Positions 36,687-47,880 of a stretch of 62,656 nucleotides of DNA are shown in pieces. This DNA comes from Antrodiella citrinella (taxonomy: Eukaryota > Basidiomycota > Agaricomycetes > Polyporales > Steccherinaceae). The notes beneath the pieces are model-generated. The model searched no databases. It was not told the origin of the DNA and worked only from the letters and a program-made list of their open reading frames with translations. A program made the translations under genes and the position numbers. The DNA lies in assembly GCA_004802725.1 (NCBI GenBank), contig SGPM01000151.1, forward strand, positions 1 through 62,656, read 5' to 3'. Position 1 is the stretch's first letter; every line of letters begins with the position of its first letter.

Positions 36687-38087
36687 CTATGACAAGGAGT
36701 CCGCGGATGACGTCTCCCAATCGAAATTATCCCAACTGGACGAGCTGCCGTTACTGCTCGATACAGACGGCGAGCGAGGTACACTGGCGCTGTCCCATTC
36801 GGAATCGCTTTCTGATTCAAGCGTCTGTATCAAAGGAGAGTGTGGCAAAGCCGGTGAGCGTGGAACGACCGGTGAGTTCGCAGAGCTTTGGAAGTTGTCC
36901 TCCGTCTGGCTAGAGCCAGACGGGCTAACCGAGCGGAAGCGCTTGGATGTAAACGGATCGCGATGACCCTGCATTGAAGCACGGAGAGCAGAGCCTGGAG
37001 AGGTAGGTGGATTACTTTGTAGGAGTGGTAGGGAATGTGGCTGATCTGACATCAACGCAGCATGTAGAATGTCGTCAAGCCAATGCTGCGAGGCTGCTGG
37101 AGCTTTTGTGTCTTCTGAGTTCCAGTCGTCACGGGGAAGACCTACTGGAGGAGTAGCCTCATCCGAATTTTGGAGAAGGTTCTCTCCCAATCCGTCGTGA
37201 ACGATCTGGGCTTTGTCCTTTATGGTCTCCGTACTCGTCGTACGTCTGAGCGGCTGCTTCCCAATAGCCCGCTCTTTTCGTGCTTTCCCCTCCTGATGTT
37301 CCTCGAACTGAAGCGTCTCAGACCTCTCGCGATCATGACGCCGAAACAGCTCCTCCCAACGCACTTTCACCAAGGAAGGAGGGAAATGTGTCATCCCTGC
37401 CTGTATGACCCAGTCCGTGTCCAGCATCGCGTACGTCAGCACGTCCCTCCACTCCCCACCCTGACCAACCGCAGTTTCCTCTTTCGACCGGGGAGAGAAT
37501 AAGGCGCGACGGTGAAGGCCTTCATGGAAGAATCCCATTGAAAGAAGCGTGGAGACGGCTTTATTGCGTCGAGCAGGATCTGCGTCGGCGATGCGCACCT
37601 GGACTCGGTGACATCCAAGTTCCTCGAACACCCATCCCAGCAGCAGGCGCACAGCCTGAGAGCCCAAACCCTGCCCTCGCAAGTCTTTTTTGATGCAGCA
37701 GCCCAGGTTTACGCATGCAGGCAAGTCAGCAGAGGTAATATAGACGATGCCAATGATCTCCTCGTATATTTTGAAGTTCTTCCTTAACTTCTTCCCGGTC
37801 ACGGATTCGTATATTTGAGAGTGATCGGATGTGGTAAGCTGCCAAGAGTAGAAGGTGCCGTCCGCCGAGTCCATGAGATCGTCGTCGTCGTCGTCGACAG
37901 GGACTTGGACGGATCGTTTGACTGCTGCAAAATACATGCAGTCCTGCTCGGCAAAATCGTACACTCCAGCACGATTGGCTGTGATTGCCTCTACGGAGTA
38001 GCTCGAATAGTCTTCCCAGAGTGCTGCGATAGCGAGTTGTCTGTCCGCAACGGGCTCAACGGTGATGTTACCGTTAGAGAGTGCCAT
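36687..38087 (-). CDS. GNAT N-acetyltransferase with long Ser-rich tail
   Basis: Single exon, 466 residues from MALSNGNITVEPVADRQLA. Residues about 10-235 form a GNAT domain of the RimJ/RimL type. The acetyl-CoA pyrophosphate loop is CIKKDLRGQGLGSQAVRLLL, followed by WVFEELGCHRVQVRI and ADPARRNKAVSTLLSMGFFHEGLHRR, typical of this group. An insert with six Asp in a row (from a GTC repeat on the plus strand) interrupts the N-terminal part of the domain. Residues 290-466 are low-complexity, rich in Ser/Pro/Asp with several SPxxP motifs, and probably disordered. The substrate is unknown; the family acetylates protein N-termini, polyamines or small amines. Lack of introns is unusual among its neighbours. 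Confidence 0.85.
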   Translation of the reverse strand: MALSNGNITVEPVADRQLAIAALWEDYSSYSVEAITANRAGVYDFAEQDCMYFAAVKRSVQVPVDDDDDDLMDSADGTFYSWQLTTSDHSQIYESVTGKKLRKNFKIYEEIIGIVYITSADLPACVNLGCCIKKDLRGQGLGSQAVRLLLGWVFEELGCHRVQVRIADADPARRNKAVSTLLSMGFFHEGLHRRALFSPRSKEETAVGQGGEWRDVLTYAMLDTDWVIQAGMTHFPPSLVKVRWEELFRRHDRERSETLQFEEHQEGKARKERAIGKQPLRRTTSTETIKDKAQIVHDGLGENLLQNSDEATPPVGLPRDDWNSEDTKAPAASQHWLDDILHAALMSDQPHSLPLLQSNPPTSPGSALRASMQGHRDPFTSKRFRSVSPSGSSQTEDNFQSSANSPVVPRSPALPHSPLIQTLESESDSEWDSASVPRSPSVSSSNGSSSSWDNFDWETSSADSLS

Positions 38088-39874
38088 GATAGTGGTCGTT
38101 TGGGTGTACTGTAGAGCTCGTAGTTCTGTTCAGCAGCGACAAAGATGTCTTGCATGTGCGGGACACGTTGACAAGGCCTGAGTCAAAACGGTCCTTGGTG
38201 GTGTGACTCCACGGCGCAGCGTTCCGCAGAGGGTGGATGGGCAATGACATTGGCTACGTCCGCAGTAACCTCATGGACAGATCCGTCTAAGCTGCACGCC
38301 CACAGTAAAGTTTAGATGCCTTGATTCTGCTCATGTGCTTGATGTACATGCCAGCTGGCACCCACAGACGCTCTCCGATGTTCCGGACTTTGTAATTTCA
38401 ACGTCCACGTTTCGGAGAGAAGCTGCCAGTCAACCGTGTCAGCGCTCGCAGATGCAAGAGAGAGACCACGTAACTGCATCATGCATGCCTGACTGTTGCT
38501 GGTTTGGATATCGTGGTTCCTGGAAAGCAAAGGTGATGAACTTTCCAGTCGAACCCAGCAGGACGCCGAGGCCTAGCCGGCAGCCTCCGTGCAGAGAACA
38601 ATTGGAACTGAGCTGTCACTCACACCGGGACAGGATGCGCTGAAGGGGAAACCGCTCGCTGACTCGTGCCAGCATCGAAACAAAAGAGCAGCCCTTGTAT
38701 GTTCCGTCTGGTCACCATAGCAACATGAAGTGAGCCCACTTACGAGCAAGAAAAACATAGAACCGGCCAATCAGATGCGTCGCAGAGTTCCGTGTGGCGT
38801 TATCGAGGATGGAGAACAATGAGGGACTTACATAACGTGCCACAAAGACTAGAGTTGCTAAAGCAAAAGTCGACCAAGACAACGTCCGTGACGGTCCGTC
38901 GACCACCGGGCGTTACCACAGAGCGGTTCTGTTCCCGCGAACATTATTAAAGCGCCCTCGCTTCTGCGGAGACAATGATTCGGGGAACACGATCCCTACG
39001 CGCAGTTTTGTCGTGAAAACACCGTCGATGTTCTTCGTCGAGCGATTTCTCGATAATGGTCAGCTCAACAAGCGTCATCCAAAGCTTTAGACCCTAAGGT
39101 GCGTATGTCGATCTGCTCGAACGAACGCGATCGAAGATCGTCCGTGTTATGTTACTGGCACAGCCTGCGCCTGCGCGCGGCTTGCGTCCAAGGCCAGCAG
39201 AACAACAGAGGTGAGTGTCTTCCTGTGTGAGAGGCACCACCATTCCATCAACGTGACGCATCCCCGAGATTGTGGGTTTCACATACCGTAGTGTAGCGGA
39301 ACTTCTTGTCAAAGCTTCTCTCAATTACAAGCAGGCGCACGTCGCTCTTCTAACCAAGTACATTTAGTCCTCAAACGTCCCATCCGTGAATCCTGCAGGA
39401 GGGACCATCACCGCGAATCCTACCTTCCTTGTATTCTTAGCTTTCAACATCGCGTTTCACGTTCGAACGGAATCGAACCTGCCCGAAGCAGATTCAGGCA
39501 ATCGCAACTTCGTGACGGCATTGATTTCAAGTGTGGCGTGTGTGTGCCCCGAGAAGCCTTCTGTGCCGACTTTGCTCTGGTAAGGATGGAGCTCCAGCGG
39601 TTATCTACTGCCAGCGCGGTGTGAGATTATACGTGTCATCGGTGCTTTTACTTGTGCTGAAGGTGGTTATATTTTACTGCACCCAAGATCAGTCGGTGGT
39701 GTAGAGTTCCCAAGGAACTTGCTCGCGATTCTATTTGCGACGCTATCGACGCATTGGCGACGACTTTTTCTTGTTCTTCGTCTTCGTAACGGCATGAGCG
39801 CTGCGTTGCGCGCCCGACGAGCATGATCATGTCCGGAAATCCTTCTGCGATCGGTTCAATGTACATAGGATCCG

Positions 39875-40073
39875 CATGCGCAACACTCCGACGGCAGGTT
39901 CACTTGGTGACCGAAACCATGTATACGATACAAGGGTCTTTGCGATGATTACCGTTCATCCTGTCCGGAATACTTCCGATGTAGGAGTCCGATCGACATG
40001 CGCAACACTTTGACGACGGGTACGCTTGGTGACCGAAAACGAGTACGACGCACGGGTCTTTGCGATGATTACC
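39875..40073 (+). repeat. Direct repeat, two copies of about 78 bases
   Basis: Copy A (39875-39953) and copy B (39997-40073) share CATGCGCAACACT, CTTGGTGACCGAAA and GGGTCTTTGCGATGATTACC in the same order, separated by about 43 bases. Similarity continues weakly upstream of each. It looks like a local duplication; no coding role is evident. Confidence 0.8.
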
Positions 40074-40820
40074 TCCAATTGTCAAGTTCTCAAGTTCTCA
40101 TCGCCATTGGTCATCTCATCTATCTCACTGACGGGCGTTTCCCATTCCATCAGCCCTTCCACAAACGCGTCGTTCGTATTCGTCCGGAAAGTAACTGGAA
40201 TGTGCAATGTGGCGGCACTAAGTAGCGTGCGGTCTACCTCAGAACACCACGACTTTCCACTTTACGCAGATCTCACTGATAATGATGATAACAAACTCGC
40301 AAGCAAGCGCCCCATCTCAGCCTATATTTTCCTTTTACAGAAAACACACGACGACGTGCGCATGCCCTTGCCCTGCCTCCTGGCGGCGCTCCGATTTCAT
40401 TTTGATTTGAGCCCCAATCTGAACAATCGGTAGATACATGATCTGTGTTCCTTTCTCTGTTCTTGGGTCTGTTTTCGAATTCTGTGATGGTGTACATGTG
40501 TCGGGCGTTCAACGGGTCTGTAGCGCAATAAACCTAAAAACCCCACCCACGCTTGCTGTGCGTTCGGCCTTCAGATCGATTGTGAGGTCGTTGGCGAGAG
40601 CGTGCATCACAACCTTGTACCAGGTAAGTCCCCGGCAGACGCGTCGTCTTGAACTTGGGACCGAACTTGCCATTCCGATTCCATTCAACCTAGTAGCAGC
40701 ACCCGTACACATAGTAGTACATCGTGTACATGTCCGATCAGACACGTCGCGCTAACGGGCCACCTCTCGCGCACTTCACGACAGTCGGTCGCAATCGGTC
40801 CGTCTCCCCACAGGTTTCTG

Positions 40821-40852
40821 GAACTCAGAACTCAGAACTCAGAACTCAGAAC
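40821..40852 (+). repeat. Heptamer tandem repeat (GAACTCA)4
   Basis: Four perfect copies of GAACTCA followed by GAAC: a short microsatellite-like repeat. Confidence 0.9.
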
Positions 40853-41434
40853 AACACGAGCTGTGGAAAGGGAAGAAACGTTCTGTTCCACGAGGCCTCT
40901 ACTGAGGCGCTCCCTTCCTATCCAAACTCGGTAGGCTGATTGCGCCCACTTTCAAGCGCTTAGAAGCAAAGGAGGTGGTTTGTTCGGGGATTCCACGTTC
41001 AATGTGCATACACTCACGCTTGCGCGAAAGAAGGCGCAGCGGAAGAGCACAGGAGAGGGTATATGGAAGGGGCAGAGCCGATGGGAGGGGTTGCACAGCA
41101 GTTGTGGGCCGCGGAACGCGGTGGCCCACGGTGCTTAGGCTCAGGCTCGGACTCGACGTGCGCGGTGTGCGTGGTGTTGAGACAGATGGATCAATTGGGC
41201 GAGGAAGAAGAGCACAGCTTCGCAGTCTCAGAACAGCCAAGCCAAGGACAGCCTCCCGTCTAACAGTCTAGATACTAGGCATCTTCAAAAAGGTTTTGTT
41301 CTAGTAGGTGCCAGTGTTCCAAAAACACTTTTGTCGTCGGTGGGCAGAAGCAGAGGGCAGAAGGCTGTCGGAGATGGTGGCGTCGATTAAGGGAGATGGT
41401 TGAGGAGGCGGTGTACTCGGTGATGACGCGGTAG

Positions 41435-41930
41435 GATAAGACGATCTATGTCCTGTGCCAATGCGATGGTATCCTTTGAGTTTCGTTGGGTTGCTGACGG
41501 CATTTTGAAGGTGATCCTGCTGGTGTACTAGGACTAGCGTTCAACGTTCAACGAGCAGCGATGGTACTGTCTGTGCATTAAGATTTTTTTCAGTATAACG
41601 AGTGTATACTGTACCCTGTGCCCAGAGCACCGGCGATGCGATGTTATCCTTTGGATTGGGTCGCCGACGGCATCTTGCAGTTGATCCTCCTGGCGTACTA
41701 GGACCAACGAAGCTCAGCAACGATTCTGCTGTCTGCACAGTAAAACGAGTGTACACCCGTCGAGCGTTAAGACGAGCCATGTCCTGTGCCGACGGTACCG
41801 GCGATGCGATCACGTCGTTTGAGCTGGCATCGTGACGTAGATTCTGCTGGCATACGTGGTCTGGTGAAGCCCAGCAGTGACGTTGCCGTCTGTGCATCAA
41901 GATTTTCAGCAAGACCAGTGTGTACATCCG
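41435..41930 (+). repeat. Degenerate tandem repeat, three units of about 165 bases
   Basis: Three units begin near 41435, 41605 and 41767. Each has TGTCCTGTGCC (or ACCCTGTGCC), then GCGATGCGAT or AATGCGATGG, then a GACGGCAT/GGCATCGTGA block, GTACTAGGAC (or its remnant), CTGTCTGTGCAT and a CGAGTGTAYAC-type end. Divergence is clearly higher in unit 3. A minus-strand frame of 128 codons runs through parts of all three (41541-41927), so the array could once have been coding, but no family is recognised. Confidence 0.7.
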
Positions 41931-43449
41931 GACAACGCTCCCCGAAGCTCTAACTGACCCAGAAAATGGAAGACGAGCTCACCCATGTGTCCCCTCATGT
42001 CCGTCATGTCCCCCGAGCACGCGAATCAGCAAGAACCAAGGAACCAATTAAGATTTGAAATGGTGAGTGTGCAGCCTGGACCTCCTCCGGCCCCACGAAT
42101 TCCGAGTCTGGAGACCTGCCATGCTGCAGTGTTTCGAGATTGAAAATGAGCCGTAATAATGTCTGTTAGTCGAACAGGGTTCGGCACGTACAATTGACAT
42201 TACTGTATTTCCGGAATGACAGAAGAAGTCGGAATCAGGAATCGGAACAGCGGGTGTTTTGGAGTTGACGGAGGAGGAGGAGAGACAATTTGCTTGCTTT
42301 GGGTGTCCCAGCTACGCCCTCTTGCCCGCTGGACAATTGAACATCCTATTTGAAGTCAAGGTCCATCTGTCGGTATTCAGTTGTATACAAACGCATGGAG
42401 AACCTTGTACTCGCTGCAAAACAAAAGAAACCGCGGGCGTCGTCCGAACCTTCCGCCTGAGTTGAGACCGTAACGAGTGTTTCCACGTTCTTCTTCTGGT
42501 CGGTCTCCTCTCCCAGCGCCTCCCCCTTGATATCAGCAGCGTATCAGGGAATGTGACTGTGGCGACGTGTCGCAACGAGAGGCTTTGTCTTGCAGGATGC
42601 AAAAAACAATAACGACCTGATTGAGTCGTCAGGGTGTCGGCATCGCGTTTACGTGGCTAGGGGGTGCTCCAGACTTGTTGCGCTTGATACAGTATATCAC
42701 GGACCAATCAATCATCAAGTGTATACTACACCGGACGGACGGGTGTGTGTGGCGAGAGGGCGTCCGTGTGGATGCGTGACGGCACCCACAAGTGGGTTCT
42801 CAAGCGTGGAAGCGCGTGGCACGCCATGGCCTCATTCCCGCGAGCCGTATGATAGAAAAGACCGGGACCGCTAATCGGGCCTGCGAGGTCCCGTGGTTCG
42901 CCGTTTACCCTGGCACGGTTTACGCTTTCGTCTGCCGGTGGCCGATGGACGTTGTTCGAGTGGGGGGGGGAGCGAGAAGGTGAACGCGAGGTCGATTGCA
43001 CTGCGACGGTGCATGGGCGCCATTTGGGACTAGAGCGAGGGTCTGGGGCTAAAATGTCGTAATTTTGGTGTTGCGAGGCCCGAGAGCTGTGGCCAGATGC
43101 GAACCTGCCAAACTGGTGAGTACAAATGAGCGGTTGCCGGGAACAGAAGCCGGGAGGTGATGCAGGGGTGTGGGAAAAAGAGGTTTTCGGATATGGGATT
43201 TGTTTGGGCGTGTGGGTCCTGGGGGCTGTGGGGGGCACTGGGGCAGTGGCGAGTGATGTGGTGTTTGCAAGAGGTACTGCCAGATGGCGAGGCCTGTGGG
43301 TGATGGAATGCAGCGGCGACTGACTGTGGCGCTTGACCTCCTGATATGGATGTCCTTGAGGAATATGCGAGGCGCGAGAGACGCGTGCAGAAACGCCGGC
43401 AGATCTGCTCCTCCCACCTCAGCGTTTCTCGACTTAAAACCCTCCAGCC

Positions 43450-45455
43450 ATGGCTTCCCCAGTGTCGCTCTCCTTTTCGACTCACATGCCCGACTACTCA
43501 TTCGACTCCTACTGCATCGCCCTCAGCGAGCATCTCCGCCGCTGGGGCAACCGCTTCACCCTCGCATACACAAATCCCTTCCTCCTCAGACGCTTCATGA
43601 CCGAGGCCATCCAGGTCCTCACAGACTGCGACCCCTTCGTCCACACCGTCTACAACCACCTCGGCGGATGCGTCCTCGTCCTCCACCATCCCGTAGTCGT
43701 CGACATTCTCGCCAGGTACCTCCCCCGATCCATTCTCTTCCCGTCCCTCCACGCTGACCCTGCTCTCCCATCGTCCCCTCAGATTCTACGGGGATCAGGT
43801 CGTCCTCGAAAACTTCGAGGTCATCGAGATACTGCCCTCCTCGGACGCCATCACCGCGCTACGGAAGGACAAACGAGGGGTCGTGTTTCTGGTGCGCATA
43901 TTCCTTCCTCCTCCATCATCTCCCTCACACCCTCTCCCCGTATCAGAGGCAGGAGGCCGCCCTCGTCATCTGGAACGACTGCATTGATCTCCACGAGTCC
44001 ATGTACGACTCCATCTTCCACGAGCTCATCCACATCCTCCAATGCTGTCCATGCACCGTCCAACGCCCACACTTCACCATCGCCCATGGTCCCTTTTCCA
44101 ACAAGCCCAGCTGCTATTCCAAGCACAGATTCATGTCCGCCCAACCCAATGCCAAACAACAACACAATCTCGACTCTCTGGGAGATCTCGGCCATCTCAA
44201 GCTACCCACCAATGCTGCTCTGACCGCGTCGAACGAGTCCACCCCAGGTGTCCAGTATCTACCTGAAGAAAACTTGGTAAGCGCTTGGTTCGATCATGAT
44301 TTTCGTGTGCGCATCCTGATGTAGGGTCTCGTCGTCCACCAACAGTCTCAGGTAGTGCGTGCGTTCGACTTTGACGACATTGGCAAATCACTCCTCGAAT
44401 GGCCCAACCGCAGTCCCATCTCGGACGTCTCGTCCCCGTCCACCAGTACTTGCTACTCGCCACAAGAGCTCTTCGCCGGCATGTCCCCCACACTCACGAG
44501 CGGTGCCCCAGGAAGTCCGTTTAGTTCAGAGACCGAAACCACCTCCCCCTCCTCCATGTTTGCTTCTCCGTTGGGCGCTGCTGATGATATCTCGGACAAC
44601 GACACCTCCGACAGCGACTCTGACACATCTGACGACGACACGGATGCGCCAATAGTGCCGAAACCTATTGTCAACGCGTCTTCTCTCGTTCAGCCCCTGG
44701 TGACGTACTCTTACCCCATGCCCAGTCCTCTGCCGTCAGGCGGCGGAAAGACGAAGTACCCGACCGACTGGCGACGCGAGCCTCCGCCCGTGGCTGGTCT
44801 CAGACCGATCAAACCCGTACCCTCAAAACGCGGGGGCAGCCAGAAGAGCCCCTCCGTCCCCGCCTCCCCTGCGACGAGCGTCATCCGAGACGGTCGCCTG
44901 CCCACGAACGGAAGCACACCCTCCAGTGCCTTCGCCTCGATGAACCTCCACAGCCCCGTCCAGAACAACGCTTCCCAGCTTCCTTCGCCCGGTCGTGGCA
45001 TGAAACGCCCCCTCCCAACATCTTTCCGCAAAACCGGAGGCTCGCCACCTCGGCGCCCCGCCCTGTTGGCCAACGAGCCCAGATCGTCCACGAGCGGGGA
45101 CGACGACGTCGAGCACGACGAGGACGGTTCCGAGCACGCGCACACGCCCGGGCACTCTGCGATCCTCAGCCCGATCTCCTCGTCCGCGAAAGCGGTGATG
45201 CAGAAGGGGCGCAAGCGGCGCAAAGCGGGCGGAGCGGTGATCTCGAAGAAGCAGAAGTTTGCGTGCTCGGCGTGCGCGCAAACGTTCACGCGCGAGGCGG
45301 ACATGCGGCGGCATAGGAACACGGCGTGCAAGAAAGCGGGGACGGTCGAGTCGATTCCGTGCCAGTACTGCCAGGTGCCGTTCAATCGTGGCGACGCGCT
45401 GAATCGGCATATCAGGACGAAGCATCGGGACATCATCGGTGCGATAGCTATGTGA
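43450..45455 (+). CDS. C2H2-type zinc-finger protein with long N-terminal domain
   Basis: Exons 43450-43715, 43783-43891, 43947-44276 and 44325-45455 join in phase for 611 residues. Residues 10-210 form a helical domain (SFDSYCIALSEHLRRWGNRF, VLTDCDPFVHTVYNHLGG, FYGDQVVLENFEVIEILP, ALVIWNDCIDLHESMYDSI) of a kind I associate with fungal zinc-finger proteins but cannot name securely. The middle is Ser/Asp/Pro-rich and disordered. Basic stretches (KGRKRRKAGG, about residue 525) could be a nuclear signal. At the C-terminus are two fingers. The first is CSACAQTFTREADMRRHR...C, a C2HC variant. The second, CQYCQVPFNRGDALNRHIRTKH, is a canonical C2H2. It is probably a nuclear DNA-binding regulator; targets are unknown. 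Confidence 0.85.
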
Positions 45456-46153
45456 TTGGTGGTGGTGAGTCGCCGTACGCCACGGTTTTGCTGCCGTGAT
45501 GTTCAGTTCTGTTGTTTTCTGATACTGATGCCACGGTCTCGTCCTCCCCTCTAGGTGGCGTCATCTCGTGGTCTTTTTTTGCTGTTTTCATCGTTATATT
45601 TTTCCCCTTCGGTATATCAAGTATCTCATCTCCCTCCCCACTCCCCGTCATCGCATCTATGGTCACCTTCTGCTATGTTTTGTCTCTGCTAGCTGTGCTT
45701 CGCGATCTCCGAACTGAACCCTCTTTCCCATTCCCAATTCTCTCTCTCTCGTAAACGTATACTTACACGAACCCCGAACCCACCCAACCCAACCCGGAAT
45801 TTGAGCTACCACACAAATGTATTTTCTATTTGTACATACCATTTACCACTCTGCACTATACCCTCGCATATACTCCTCGTCTCTTTTGTACTTGCAGCCC
45901 CCATAAACGCCCTCTGTCTTGATTAGTTACAGGTCTTTTTCAATATACAGTAGCAGCCTGGCATGTTGTTACGTAGCGCTTTGAAATTTGAAGAACAGAC
46001 GGAGGCGTTGGTGTGTGAGGCGGAGATACGTCGGATAAACGCCCATGCAGGCGTGGCGTGGCGTGGCTTCCCTGAGCCTTATTGTCCACCATCACAAGTC
46101 CAAGTGACCAAGTCCTTCTCATGCTACGGTCGCCAACTGCACATCTTTACGAC
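45456..46153. other. Intergenic region between zinc-finger and RBM18-like genes
   Basis: No gene recognised. The left part is pyrimidine-rich, fitting a 3' UTR, with a short CTCTCTCT run near 45740. The right end is the promoter of the next gene. Confidence 0.5.
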
Positions 46154-47567
46154 ATGGACGACGACGAAGACACACAGGCAACACCGACACCGTCCGGGAG
46201 CGCATCAGAGGGAGCGACGACGACGGCGAGCGACCACCTGTCGTTCCCATCTGCATCTACGTCTGTGGCGCCACCCGCCCCGCTGCAGACCGCCTCGCGG
46301 CCGAAGCAGCTGCTGAAAGATAGACTGTATGTCGGGAATCTGCACCCTGCGGTCGACGAGTTGAGTGGGTTTTGGTGTCTTTAGTTCCCTCACTCACTAA
46401 CTAACTCCTTCTTCCCCTCTTCCTTCTCCTCCTCGTTGTGCCACTGTCATCGTGATTGTGCAGGTACACGATGCTCACGGTGTTCCAGAAGTACGGCAAG
46501 ATCGCGAAGCTGGACTTCATGTTCCACAAAGCGGGGCCGATGAAGGGGAAGCCGAGGGGGTACGCGTTCGTGGAGTATTCAGACCCAAACGTATGTCTCT
46601 TCCCGCTCTGGCGTGTGAGAACGTGCGAGGCAGCTGTTTTTCTTACGCGATGCTCTACCCTATACATGCACACTGCAATACCCGTCTGTGGTGAACGGGT
46701 GATCAGACGGCGTTGGGTTGGGTTCGGGTCGGGGGGACGAGAGCTGCCGGGGGGCACTGTTGACGTGTAGAGGGAAAGACACAAAAAATGAAACGACAAC
46801 AAAAATGCTGAGTTCTTCTTTTCGGTTTTGGGTGTAGGACGCAAGCCGCGCGCTGGGCTCGGCGAACGACAAGCTGCTGCGCGGGCGGAAGCTGGTCGTG
46901 ACGTACGCGCATCAGGCCCCGATGGAGGACGCGGCTGGGGGACGGGTGCGCAAGACGTACACCGATCCGAGCAAGCCGACGACGTTGAGCTTGTTGAAGA
47001 GTTCGGCTTCGGGACGGTCGAATGTGTACGTTGCTCCTTCCACTTTTACCTTCCAACTTTCGACATCGCCATTACGAACGCGATCCTAACATTCCTATCT
47101 TCCCTATCAAAACTTGACGTGAAACTCGGACTTATGTTTGCGTTTGCAGGACGGAGGACAAGATCGCGAAGATGGAGGCGAAGCTACGGCAGATGGAGCA
47201 GTCGGACGTCCTCGCGGCCTTGCACCCCTCCTTACCATCCAGACCCGCGCACAACCACAACAACCACGACCGCAATCACAACCACAACCAGCATCATAAT
47301 GGAAGTGGTCCTTCGTCAACGTCAACGCCGATGTCGTCTGGCTCAGGTTCGGGGTCGGGGTACGTGAACAAGGGGAAGTCTAGAGCGGGTCCTCCGCTGC
47401 CTTCACTCCCGATGCAGCCTCCGGCCCCGGTCGTACGCGAGGGGACACCTGGTTCAGGGTCCATGCCTATGCCTGCAGCTTCTGCGGAGATGAAGAGGAG
47501 TGCTACGGCGGCGAGGAGGGGCGGTGGGTTGCAAGGGGTGAAATTGGTGAAGCATCGGGAGAAGTGA
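46154..47567 (+). CDS. RBM18: RRM RNA-binding protein, RBM18-like
   Basis: Exons 46154-46359, 46464-46590, 46838-47025 and 47150-47567 join in phase for 312 residues. The start MDDDEDTQATPTP precedes a Ser/Thr/Pro-rich leader. The single RRM (about residues 55-145) has RNP2 RLYVGNLHP, then VFQKYGKIAKLDFMFHKAG and RNP1 GKPRGYAFVEYSD. After it, KLLRGRKLVVTYAHQAP is characteristic of RBM18-type proteins. The tail contains a Lys/Glu helix (TEDKIAKMEAKLRQMEQSD), a His/Asn repeat region near residues 205-225, and a basic end (GVKLVKHREK). RBM18 is a poorly studied nuclear RNA-binding protein, perhaps linked to splicing. Family placement rests on the RRM and the post-RRM motif. Confidence 0.85.
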
Positions 47568-47742
47568 GGGTTGGGTGGGTTTGATTGTTGGGTCTTGGGG
47601 ATGCTGGGATGTTGACGGCAAGTTGCACGCAAGTGTCAAATTGTTGTTGTTGTTCCTCTTTTGCAATTGTGGGTCTTGTGTGTGTACGTACATGAATCAT
47701 TTCTTTGTTCTGATCACGACGAAGAAACACCTGAATAGTCGA

Positions 47743-47880
47743 CTACTGGAACTTCCATCCTCCCGCTTGATTCATAGCATTCGCAGAATCGTACAACGCC
47801 ATGATCCGCCTCCCCAGCCCCGTGCCATACATCATCTCCATGATTCGAATACAGAGGCGCGTCCGCGACGTGGAGTACCC
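47743..47880 (-). pseudogene. 3' stub of FAD-linked oxidoreductase, copy 3
   Basis: The minus strand ends with MNQAGGWKFQ then a stop. It is preceded by MYGTGLGRR and a piece reading DAPLYSN in a shifted frame, which match APLYPNYAIFDTPVERMYGAGLGR and GQAGGWKF of the neighbouring copy (48822-50791). About 20 bases coding for YAIFDTP and a smaller stretch later are missing, so frame is lost. Nothing upstream to 48800 aligns convincingly to the rest of the gene. It is a relic of a third minus-strand copy. Confidence 0.75.

Larger units (their letters stand above)
38088..43449. other. Gene-poor, repeat-bearing stretch of about 5.4 kb
   Basis: No gene could be supported. It contains a direct repeat (39875-40073), a heptamer tandem repeat (40821-40852) and a degenerate tandem array with a period of about 165 bases (41435-41930). 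Open frames are short or GC-driven shadows, including a 170-codon minus frame at 42726-43238 with low-complexity Ser/Pro composition. The right end includes the promoter of the zinc-finger gene. No transposase, reverse transcriptase or terminal repeats were recognised. Confidence 0.5.

Noticed and set aside
39458..39490. GTTCGAAC/TCGAACC sequence resembling a tRNA T-arm
   Set aside because: No A box, acceptor stem or anticodon arm could be folded around it.
42726..43238. 170-codon minus-strand frame upstream of the zinc-finger gene
   Set aside because: Pro/Ser/His/Arg-rich text typical of chance frames in GC-rich DNA; no motif and no splice partners.
38088..43449. Transposon body in the repeat-bearing gene-poor stretch
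   Set aside because: No transposase, integrase or reverse transcriptase motif, target duplication or long terminal repeat could be recognised by eye.
44711..45436. Long minus-strand frames (200-241 codons) opposite the zinc-finger gene
   Set aside because: Shadows of a GC-rich coding exon; the plus strand carries clear zinc fingers in phase.
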